A DNA stretch of 5,360 nucleotides from an uncultured Collinsella sp. Lineage in GTDB: Bacteria; Actinomycetota; Coriobacteriia; Coriobacteriales; Coriobacteriaceae. Below, piece after piece: positions 1 to 5,360 of the stretch. The stretch lies in assembly GCA_900552185.1 (NCBI GenBank), contig URYT01000131.1, positions 1 to 5,360 of the forward strand, read 5' to 3'. Positions within the stretch are counted from its first letter, which is position 1. Every line of letters begins with the position of its first letter. The notes under the pieces were generated by a model that was not told where the DNA came from, did not search any database, and saw only the letters and a program-made list of their open reading frames with translations. Both the position numbers and the translations under genes were made by a program.

Positions 1-1075
1 GGGCCTGGCCGGCGCTGGCCGAAAGGCCCAGGTCCTTGAGCAGGCCGGCGAGGTAGATCTGGCCCTCGTCGTTAACAGTCAGCTCAATATGCTTCTCGGG
101 GAAGTCGGCGAGCTGGCCCTCCTTGAACACGCGGTCGAACTCGGCCTGAGCCTCGTCGCCGGCACCGGCGCCGTGGTAGGTGTCGCACAGGTCGCGGCCC
201 AGAGCGCGCTTGAGCTCATAGGGATCGGCGGAGCCGTCGGCCAGAGCAGCGTCGATCTTGTCGACCTCGGCCGGGGTGAGCGAGCTCGCCAGGCGGTAGT
301 ACTTGCCGATCATCTCGTCGGGGATGGACATGGTCTTGCCGAACATATCCTTGGGCGCGTCGGTCAGGCCGATGTAGTTACCGTAGGACTTGGACATCTT
401 ACGGACGCCATCGGTGCCCTCGAGCAACGGCATGGTGAGCGCGATCTGGGGCTCCATGCCCATCTTCTCCATGAGCTCACGGCCGGCGAGCAGGTTGAAG
501 AGCTGATCGGTGCCGCCCATTTCCACGTCGGCCTTGATCTGCACGGAGTCGTAAGCCTGCATCACGGGATACAGGAACTCATGCAGGGCGATCGGCGTCT
601 GGGACTGGTAGCGCTTGGTAAAGTCGTCGCGCTCGAGAATACGGGCGACGGTGAACTTGGAGCACACCTGCAGCAGGCCGGCCAGATCCATCGACAAGAT
701 CCAGTCGCCGTTGTGCACGATGGTGGTCTTCTCGGGATCCAGGATCTTCATGGCCTGGCTCACGTAGGTCTCGGCGTTGGCCTCGATCTGCTCCTGCGAA
801 AGCTGCGGGCGGGTGGAGTTCTTGCCCGAAGGATCGCCAATCAGCGCGGTACCGTTGCCGATGATGAGGGTGACGTTGTGGCCCAGGTCCTGGAACTGAC
901 GCATCTTGCGCAGCGGCACGGCGTGGCCCAGGTGCAGGTCGGGGCTGGTGGGATCGACGCCGAGCTTGATGTTGAGGGGCTCGCCCTTCTCAAGCTTCTT
1001 GCGAAGGTCGGCCTCGGGGACGATCTGCGCGGCGCCCGAGGTGATGATACGCATTTGCTCGTCAACAGACAGCAT
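1..1075 (-). CDS. tyrS: Tyrosyl-tRNA synthetase, C-terminus cut by window edge
   Basis: This cytoplasmic class I aminoacyl-tRNA synthetase activates tyrosine with ATP and charges tRNA-Tyr. The 358 codons visible are free of stops. The Rossmann catalytic core carries the HIGH-type signature HLGH at residues 48-51, preceded by GVDPTSPDL. IGDPSGKNSTRP follows at 79-90. The tyrosine-pocket block YPVMQAYD lies at 169-176, GGTDQ at 187-191 and the ATP-loop motif KMSKS at 226-230. The KMSKS form and the GDPSGxxxTRPxLS block resemble the type 2 (TyrZ-like) subfamily more than the E. coli type, from memory of those sequences. The ATG start is well placed: a GGAGG sits 7 nt upstream. The family is usually about 400-420 aa, so the missing 50 or so residues should be the S4-like tRNA-binding domain; the sequence leaves the window at GLSASAGQA, just where that domain begins. 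It lies downstream of the U32 gene on the same strand, 96 nt away. Confidence 0.97.
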   Translation of the reverse strand, partial: MLSVDEQMRIITSGAAQIVPEADLRKKLEKGEPLNIKLGVDPTSPDLHLGHAVPLRKMRQFQDLGHNVTLIIGNGTALIGDPSGKNSTRPQLSQEQIEANAETYVSQAMKILDPEKTTIVHNGDWILSMDLAGLLQVCSKFTVARILERDDFTKRYQSQTPIALHEFLYPVMQAYDSVQIKADVEMGGTDQLFNLLAGRELMEKMGMEPQIALTMPLLEGTDGVRKMSKSYGNYIGLTDAPKDMFGKTMSIPDEMIGKYYRLASSLTPAEVDKIDAALADGSADPYELKRALGRDLCDTYHGAGAGDEAQAEFDRVFKEGQLADFPEKHIELTVNDEGQIYLAGLLKDLGLSASAGQA

Positions 1076-1082
1076 TGGGTAT

Positions 1083-1089
1083 CCTCCTT
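1083..1089 (-). promoter_or_regulatory. Ribosome binding site of tyrS
   Basis: On the minus strand this reads AAGGAGG, a near-perfect Shine-Dalgarno match, with 7 nt between GGAGG and the ATG at 1075-1073. It fixes the tyrS start. Confidence 0.9.
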
Positions 1090-1090
1090 T

Positions 1091-1122
1091 TGCTATAGCA
1101 CCCTCGCCGAAAACGGCGGTGC
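1091..1122 (-). promoter_or_regulatory. Structured tyrS leader: GC hairpin plus 10-bp palindrome
   Basis: In the 96-nt gap between the U32 stop and the tyrS start, the minus-strand RNA can form GCACC-GCCG / TTTT loop / CGGC-(GAG bulge)-GGTGC, spanning 1122-1098. It is followed by the perfect palindrome TGCTATAGCA (1100-1091), which shares three bases with the hairpin and ends one base before the A-rich ribosome site. No run of U follows the hairpin, so it is not a standard intrinsic terminator on either strand. A role in translation control, RNA processing or as an operator is possible but unproven. A weak -10-like TATCAT lies at 1149-1144 on the minus strand without a good -35, so whether tyrS has its own promoter is open. 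Confidence 0.4.
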
Positions 1123-1171
1123 TGGAAGTCCATAAACTCTCTTATGATAACAAACTGACGCGACGCAGCAT

Positions 1172-3148
1172 CTACGACAGGAAAATCCTCGTCCTGCCGC
1201 ATGCGTCGATGGCAACTGGCAGACGCGTACCGTCACGCTCGACCAGATAGCGCACCTGCCGACGACGCAAGCAGTCGCGGCAACGGACCTGCCCCGTCGC
1301 ATCGGTGGCGCAGACGCCCTCGGCGGTCAGCAGGCAGTGCTCGCACACCATGAGCTCGGGACAGTCGGCGTCGACCGGACCCAAGACGCCGGGTTCAGCA
1401 GCCAGCTCGGCAATACGCTCCCTGTCATTGCTGAGCAACTCGGCAGGCAAGTATACCCACCCCGCGCCAAGCCCGCGCAGCCAGGCGAGCGTGGCCCGAT
1501 TGGCGCAGAACACCGGCGCCGCCACGTCAAACGTCGTGCCCAGCTCGCGGGCCATCGCCACCTGCCCCAGGTTGCGGCAAACAATACGCCCGGCACGTTG
1601 CATAAGCGCTCGAGTCCGCTCGGCGTCGCCTGCGCGGCACACTTCGTCGAGCACCACCGTCGCATCGGACAGATCCCGCTCATCGCGCGGATCCAAATCC
1701 ATCAGCTCCCAGGCAAAGACCATACGAGCAAAAGCCTCATGCTTTGCCGGCTCCGCCGGTCCCGCCAACTCCGTCGGCACGTCGCCATCTGCCAGAACGC
1801 CCTCAAACGGCAGCACCTCAACGGACTGCTCAGCAGGCGCGACCGCGTCCGCCTCGACCCGCATGCGCGCCAGCGCCGTCGCCGTCTGCTCCAACACGCC
1901 GGCGCTGCGGATCAGGTACACCTCGCATCCCGCATCCACCTTACGCTTGCAGTGCACGACAATGCGCTCTCCCGCAGCGGCATCCACGGGGCAAGGCACC
2001 TGTGGCCAGCGCTTGGGCACATCGGGACGCGCGTCGGCACCCGGGTAAAATCGGATCTCGAGCGTATCGCCCGCCGCCACGGCGGCATCAAGCTCAACCG
2101 TCACCTCTTCGTGACCCACCGCCACCAAGTGGCCCACGCGCACGCCCTGGTTGATCGCGCGCTCAAAGCTCATGAGCTCGGCGCCCGAACGACCCCGCAG
2201 ATACGCATCGGTAAAGCCGCGGTTGAACGACCTTCCCAGCTCGCGCTCAAGCGCCGGCACCGCATCGGCATCCCATGTGCCGTCGCGCAGCATATTGAGC
2301 GCCCGACGCCACACCCTCACCACGTTAAAGACGTAGTCGGGATTCTTCATGCGCCCCTCGATCTTGAGCGATGCCACGCCGGCGGCAACAAGCTCGGGCA
2401 GATGCGCGATGCCCAGATAGTCACGCGGACAAAGCAGGCGATCCCCTTCGACAGCGACAACACTCTGCCCCGCCTCGTCCACCAAGTCATAGGATAGACG
2501 GCACGGTTGCGTGCAATCACCGCGCATCGCAGAGCGGCCACGTCGAAGGGCAGAGAACCCGCACGCACCCGAGTATCCAATGCAAATAGCGCCGTGACAG
2601 AACACCTCGATGGGCACGCCAGTAGCGCAAAGCGTCTCAATCTCTACCACGCTCAGCTCGCGCGCAGTCGTCACGCGCTCAACGCCCAACTCCTTGGCAG
2701 CCAACTGCACGGCACCCTCGCTATGAGCGCCCGCCTGAGTGGACAGGTGAATCTCGACCCCCGGAATCGCCGCACGAAGCGCACAGGCCAGCCCGGCATC
2801 GGCCACAATCAACGCATCGGCACCCAACGCGTGCGCATGCGCCCCCAACGCCACGGCGTCGGCAAGCTCATCATCGAACACGAACACGTTGAGCGTCACG
2901 TACACACGCACGCCATGGGCATGGGCCACGGCACAACCGCGCGCGAACTCATCATCGCTAAAGCCATGCGCGCTCACTCGAGCGTTGAATCCGTCCAGCC
3001 CCGCATAGATGGCATCGGCACCCGCCGCAATCGCCGCGAGCATCTGGTCAAGTCCGCCAGCAGGCGCCAGCAGTTCGGGCAGCGCCACTTCAGCCGCCGC
3101 CAACTCGCTTTCGCATTGTCCGCTCGATTCCATCGGCCGAATCGCCAT
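1172..3148 (-). CDS. U32-family protein, RlhA/TrhP-like (putative RNA hydroxylation)
   Basis: A complete 658-aa protein of the peptidase U32 family. An N-terminal TIM-barrel-like domain opens with PELLAPAGG (about 24-32). The U32 signature EVFCHGAICIGYSGACGFS is at 181-199, RGDCTQPCR at 209-217 and SLKIEGRMKNPDYV at 260-273, then NRGFTDAYL around 309-317 and a beta-rich segment. C189, C196 and C212, with C216 or C240, are candidates for the [4Fe-4S] ligands known in UbiU/UbiV-type relatives. A C-terminal part (about 490-658) has a VCEHC motif and six cysteines between 596 and 626, resembling the second, shorter U32 unit of long family members. Known relatives include RlhA (about 650 aa, 23S rRNA hydroxycytidine) and TrhP (about 420-450 aa, tRNA U34 hydroxylation); length favours an RlhA-like architecture. 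Protease activity is doubtful for the family. No signal peptide or membrane segment is seen, so it is probably cytoplasmic. The ATG at 3148 is preferred over an in-frame TTG at 3166 because AAGGAG lies between them. The exact substrate cannot be told from sequence. Confidence 0.9.
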   Translation of the reverse strand: MAIRPMESSGQCESELAAAEVALPELLAPAGGLDQMLAAIAAGADAIYAGLDGFNARVSAHGFSDDEFARGCAVAHAHGVRVYVTLNVFVFDDELADAVALGAHAHALGADALIVADAGLACALRAAIPGVEIHLSTQAGAHSEGAVQLAAKELGVERVTTARELSVVEIETLCATGVPIEVFCHGAICIGYSGACGFSALRRGRSAMRGDCTQPCRLSYDLVDEAGQSVVAVEGDRLLCPRDYLGIAHLPELVAAGVASLKIEGRMKNPDYVFNVVRVWRRALNMLRDGTWDADAVPALERELGRSFNRGFTDAYLRGRSGAELMSFERAINQGVRVGHLVAVGHEEVTVELDAAVAAGDTLEIRFYPGADARPDVPKRWPQVPCPVDAAAGERIVVHCKRKVDAGCEVYLIRSAGVLEQTATALARMRVEADAVAPAEQSVEVLPFEGVLADGDVPTELAGPAEPAKHEAFARMVFAWELMDLDPRDERDLSDATVVLDEVCRAGDAERTRALMQRAGRIVCRNLGQVAMARELGTTFDVAAPVFCANRATLAWLRGLGAGWVYLPAELLSNDRERIAELAAEPGVLGPVDADCPELMVCEHCLLTAEGVCATDATGQVRCRDCLRRRQVRYLVERDGTRLPVAIDACGRTRIFLS

Positions 3149-3155
3149 CGGTAAA

Positions 3156-3161
3156 CTCCTT
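3156..3161 (-). promoter_or_regulatory. Ribosome binding site deciding the U32 start
   Basis: The minus strand reads AAGGAG, 7 nt before the ATG at 3148-3146. An in-frame TTG at 3166-3164 would give six extra residues but lies upstream of this site, so the ribosome site would fall inside the coding sequence. The ATG is the likely start. Confidence 0.85.
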
Positions 3162-3269
3162 GCCAAGGTGTGCTTTCACTCTGAAAATTGCTGCCAACCA
3201 GCATACACGAGGCCCCGCATGCCCCGATTGGTTTATCGTGTAATAACTTATGTCCATCCTGCCCGGTAG

Positions 3270-3298
3270 CATACCTGCCGCCTGGCACGACATACCTG
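3270..3298 (+). repeat. 8-bp direct repeat CATACCTG in the PBP 5' leader
   Basis: CATACCTG occurs at 3270-3277 and again at 3291-3298, with starts 21 bp apart, about two helical turns. Between them lies a small inverted repeat TGCC-GCCT-GGCA (3276-3287), and GGTA-GCA-TACC (3265-3275) overlaps the first copy. The second copy ends on the first G of the PBP ribosome site. The arrangement could be a regulator site or RNA structure, or chance. Confidence 0.35.
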
Positions 3299-3302
3299 GA
3301 GG
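3298..3302 (+). promoter_or_regulatory. Ribosome binding site of the PBP gene
   Basis: GGAGG with a 7-nt spacer to the ATG at 3310. Spacing and strength match those of the other two genes here and fix the start just before the basic N-terminus and membrane anchor. Confidence 0.88.
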
Positions 3303-3309
3303 TCAATAT

Positions 3310-5360
3310 ATGGGTCCTCGCCAACGACAGGGGCGCGGTCGCTCTAAGACGCATGCCCTTCCCATGATCTTGCTCTCGTTTTTGGGCTTTCTGCTTATCG
3401 CGGGCGTAGCGTTTGGCATCGGCATGATCGGCAACGTCAACCGCTGGCTGTCCGATCTGCCCGACTACACCGATGCCAACGCGTATCTGGTGAGCGAGCC
3501 CACCGACATCGTCGACTGCAACGGCAATACCATTGCGAGTTTCTACACGCAAAACCGCAAGTCCATCACCAAGGACCAAGTGTCCCCGTACGTGTTGCAG
3601 GGCACCGTCGACGTTGAGGACGAGCGCTTCTACGAGCATGGCGGCATCGACCTCTGGGGCATTGCACGCGCATCGGTGGCAACCCTCACCGGCGGCCACG
3701 AGGGCGCATCGACCATCACCCAGCAGCTGGTTCGCAACACCATCTTGCAGGAGGAACAATTCGACTCGACCATCGAGCGTAAGGTGCGCGAGGCCTATAT
3801 CGCCATCAAGATGGAGGATATGTACTCCAAAGACGAGATCCTCATGATGTACCTCAACACCATCTACTACGGCCATGGAGCATATGGAATCGAGGCCGCC
3901 GCCGAGACCTATCTGTCCAAAACCGCCGCCGACCTCACCCTGAGCGAGGCCGCGCTGCTCATCGGCCTTCCCAACTCGCCCTCGCAGTACGACCCCACGG
4001 TTAATCCCGACTTGGCGCTGTCCCGCCGTAACAAGGTTCTGGACAACATGCTGCGTCTGGGCCACATCACGCAGGAAGAGCACGATGCTGCACAGGCTGA
4101 GCCCATCACGCTTAACGTGACCGAGATTTCGGGCAGTGGCGTCGATGTGTACTCTCAGCCCTACTTTGTCTCCTACGTTAAGCAGTTGCTTGAGCAGGAG
4201 TTCTCCACCGACGTGCTCTTTAAGGGCGGTCTGACCGTCAAGACCACCATCGACCCCACCATGCAACAGGTGGCCGAGGAGGCTGTGCGCTCGCAGCTCG
4301 ACACGCTTTCGCTCGACGGCCTGGACATGGGCATGGTCGTCGTTGACCCCAAGACCGGCTACATCAAGTGCATGGTGGGCGGCTACGACTACAACGCCGA
4401 CGAGAATCACGTGAACCACGCTACGGCAAAGCGCCCCGTGGGCTCCACGTTTAAGGCCTTTACGCTGGCAACTGCCATCCAAAACGGTATGAACCCCAAC
4501 GTCACCCTCAACTGCAACTCGCCGCTCAAGGCCAAGGGCACCACGACCGAGGTGCAAAACTACGGCAACCAGAGCTATGGCAACATCACGCTTAAGCAGG
4601 CAACGGCATACTCATCCAACACCGGCTACATTCAGGTGGCCGAAGCCATCGGCAATGACAAGATCATGTCGCTCGTCAAAAAGCTCGGCATCGATCCCGC
4701 CAAGGACAATATCGAGGACGTTCCCGTCATGACGCTCGGCACCGGGTCCATCTCACCGCTCGAGATGGCATCGGCCTACGCAACGTTTGCCAACGGTGGC
4801 TACTACCGTCAGCCCATCGCCATTACCGAGATCGACTCGCGTACCGGCTCGGTTCTGTACCAGCACACCGACAATCCCACGCAGGTGCTCACCGAAGGCG
4901 AGGCTGCCGCGGTCACCGATGTTCTGTCCGGCGTCATGCAGGGCAGCGGTACGGGTGCTGCCGGCGCCTTGAGCGTCAACCAGCCCTATGCCGGCAAAAC
5001 GGGCACCACCGACAACACCACCAACCTGTGGTTCTGCGGCTATACCCCGCAGCTGGCGTGCGCCCTGTGGACCGGCTATTCCGCAGGTGAGATCCCCATC
5101 CAAAAATACGGCACGGACCTGCTGGGCGACAGCACCAACCTGCCTGTCTTTAAGCGGTTTATGAACACCGTTCTGACCGGTACCGAGCGCGAGGAGTTTG
5201 CGACCGGAACGGCGCCCACCTACAAGAACAACAGCGTCTGGAAGTTCTACGGCACCAACAACGCCAAGAAGACGGAGAACGACGACAAGGACGAGAACGA
5301 GGACGAAGAGGAAACTACCACAACGACTACCACGACGACCACGGCCACCGAGACCACGCG
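3310..5360 (+). CDS. Class A penicillin-binding protein (bifunctional), 3' end cut
   Basis: A membrane-anchored peptidoglycan synthase with glycosyltransferase and DD-transpeptidase domains; 683 codons are visible without a stop. A basic cytoplasmic tail (1-15) precedes one transmembrane segment (about 16-41). The GT51 domain shows EDERFYEHGGID (103-114, catalytic Glu likely E103), GASTITQQLVRN (132-143), ERKVRE (156-161) and YLNTIYYGHGAYGIEAA (181-197). The transpeptidase domain shows all three penicillin-binding motifs: STFK (379-382, nucleophile S379), SSN (435-437) and KTG (563-565). Both active sites therefore look intact. After about residue 640 the protein turns into a low-complexity tail: lysines, an acidic run (656-668), then ten threonines (669-678) and more Thr/Glu to the window edge. 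No PASTA domain is seen in the visible part. It is divergent from the U32 gene. It corresponds to the PonA/PBP1a class; the precise paralogue name cannot be fixed from the sequence, so no symbol is given. Confidence 0.96.
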   Translation, partial: MGPRQRQGRGRSKTHALPMILLSFLGFLLIAGVAFGIGMIGNVNRWLSDLPDYTDANAYLVSEPTDIVDCNGNTIASFYTQNRKSITKDQVSPYVLQGTVDVEDERFYEHGGIDLWGIARASVATLTGGHEGASTITQQLVRNTILQEEQFDSTIERKVREAYIAIKMEDMYSKDEILMMYLNTIYYGHGAYGIEAAAETYLSKTAADLTLSEAALLIGLPNSPSQYDPTVNPDLALSRRNKVLDNMLRLGHITQEEHDAAQAEPITLNVTEISGSGVDVYSQPYFVSYVKQLLEQEFSTDVLFKGGLTVKTTIDPTMQQVAEEAVRSQLDTLSLDGLDMGMVVVDPKTGYIKCMVGGYDYNADENHVNHATAKRPVGSTFKAFTLATAIQNGMNPNVTLNCNSPLKAKGTTTEVQNYGNQSYGNITLKQATAYSSNTGYIQVAEAIGNDKIMSLVKKLGIDPAKDNIEDVPVMTLGTGSISPLEMASAYATFANGGYYRQPIAITEIDSRTGSVLYQHTDNPTQVLTEGEAAAVTDVLSGVMQGSGTGAAGALSVNQPYAGKTGTTDNTTNLWFCGYTPQLACALWTGYSAGEIPIQKYGTDLLGDSTNLPVFKRFMNTVLTGTEREEFATGTAPTYKNNSVWKFYGTNNAKKTENDDKDENEDEEETTTTTTTTTTATETT
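5314..5343 (+). repeat. Threonine-codon (ACN) repeat in the PBP tail
   Basis: Ten consecutive threonine codons follow an acidic Asp/Glu stretch; a further Thr/Ala/Glu run continues to the window edge. All four ACN codons are used in mixed order (ACT, ACC, ACA, ACG), so this is not a pure trinucleotide microsatellite. Repeat structure at the protein level is evident; the full extent is unknown because the window ends here. Confidence 0.75.

Larger units (their letters stand above)
3149..3309. promoter_or_regulatory. Divergent intergenic region between the U32 and PBP genes
   Basis: These 161 nt separate two divergent genes and must hold the initiation signals for both unless transcription arises elsewhere. 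The most AT-rich part is about 3228-3252. On the plus strand, weak candidates are TTGCCA (3160-3165) with a 17-nt spacer to GAAAAT (3183-3188), and an isolated -10-like TGTAAT at 3239-3244. On the minus strand I found no acceptable pair. Near 3212-3229 there is an imperfect tandem GCCCCGCAT / GCCCCGATT and an overlapping GCATGC palindrome. None of these is strong enough to call as a defined promoter or operator. Confidence 0.4.

Noticed and set aside
1098..1122. Intrinsic terminator after the U32 gene
   Set aside because: The hairpin is GC-rich, but neither strand has a U run following it; on the tyrS strand it is followed by TATAGCAAAA and the ribosome site.
89..1135. 348-codon open frame on the plus strand opposite tyrS
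   Set aside because: It is read exactly in register with the tyrS codons on the other strand. High-GC coding sequence with few TTA, CTA and TCA codons leaves this antisense frame open. The translation has no recognisable motif, and tyrS is unmistakable.
1076..1171. T-box riboswitch upstream of tyrS
   Set aside because: AGGGTG in the leader recalls part of the T-box consensus, but the full TGGNACCGCG continuation is missing, there is no room for a stem I with a tyrosine specifier codon, and no terminator/antiterminator pair follows.
1337..2497. 386-codon plus-strand open frame opposite the U32 gene
   Set aside because: Its translation is rich in His, Arg and Gln with no domain signature, and the opposite strand encodes clear U32 motifs throughout.
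3225..3238. Inverted repeat CGAT-N6-ATCG as an operator
   Set aside because: Only four base pairs per arm; expected by chance in a region of this length.
2974..4557. 527-codon minus-strand open frame opposite the PBP gene, running into the U32 gene
   Set aside because: It is antisense to the conserved PBP domains, crosses the intergenic region and overlaps the start of the U32 gene in another frame. The His/Gly/Val/Leu-rich translation is typical of a GC-rich shadow frame.
1..5360. Mobile element, phage, CRISPR, toxin-antitoxin or defence system
   Set aside because: No transposase, integrase, spaced repeats or small paired genes are visible; composition looks uniform and all three genes are housekeeping types.

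Overview
The window looks like an ordinary chromosomal housekeeping segment from a high-GC (about 60% by eye), Gram-positive-type anaerobe. The best guess is class Coriobacteriia (Actinomycetota), perhaps Collinsella or a relative. This rests on the overall look of the proteins, strong GGAGG ribosome sites and GC-ending codons. It is an inference, not a database result. No mobile element, CRISPR array, tRNA, rRNA or phage-like gene was found, and I did not find a convincing new multi-gene system.

Layout: three real genes cover about 95% of the window. Positions 1-1075 (minus strand) hold tyrS, tyrosyl-tRNA synthetase, complete at its start but cut by the left window edge before the C-terminal S4 RNA-binding domain. 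Positions 1172-3148 (minus strand) hold a complete U32-family protein (658 aa) of the RlhA/TrhP type. Such proteins are called 'peptidases' but are increasingly linked to RNA hydroxylation. Positions 3310-5360 (plus strand) hold a class A (bifunctional) penicillin-binding protein, complete at its start and cut by the right window edge inside an acidic and poly-threonine tail.

Relations: the U32 gene and tyrS are co-directional with a 96-nt gap and could be co-transcribed, U32 first. That gap carries a GC-rich hairpin and a perfect 10-bp palindrome just before the tyrS ribosome site. The U32 and PBP genes diverge from a 161-nt intergenic region that must hold the start signals for both. It contains an AT-rich stretch and an 8-bp direct repeat spaced 21 bp apart, but no convincing -35/-10 pair. 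U32 and tyrS together suggest a translation or RNA-maturation theme; the PBP belongs to peptidoglycan synthesis and has no evident functional link to them.

The points most worth checking are the second cysteine cluster in the C-terminal part of the U32 protein, the structured tyrS leader, and the acidic/threonine-rich tail of the PBP.
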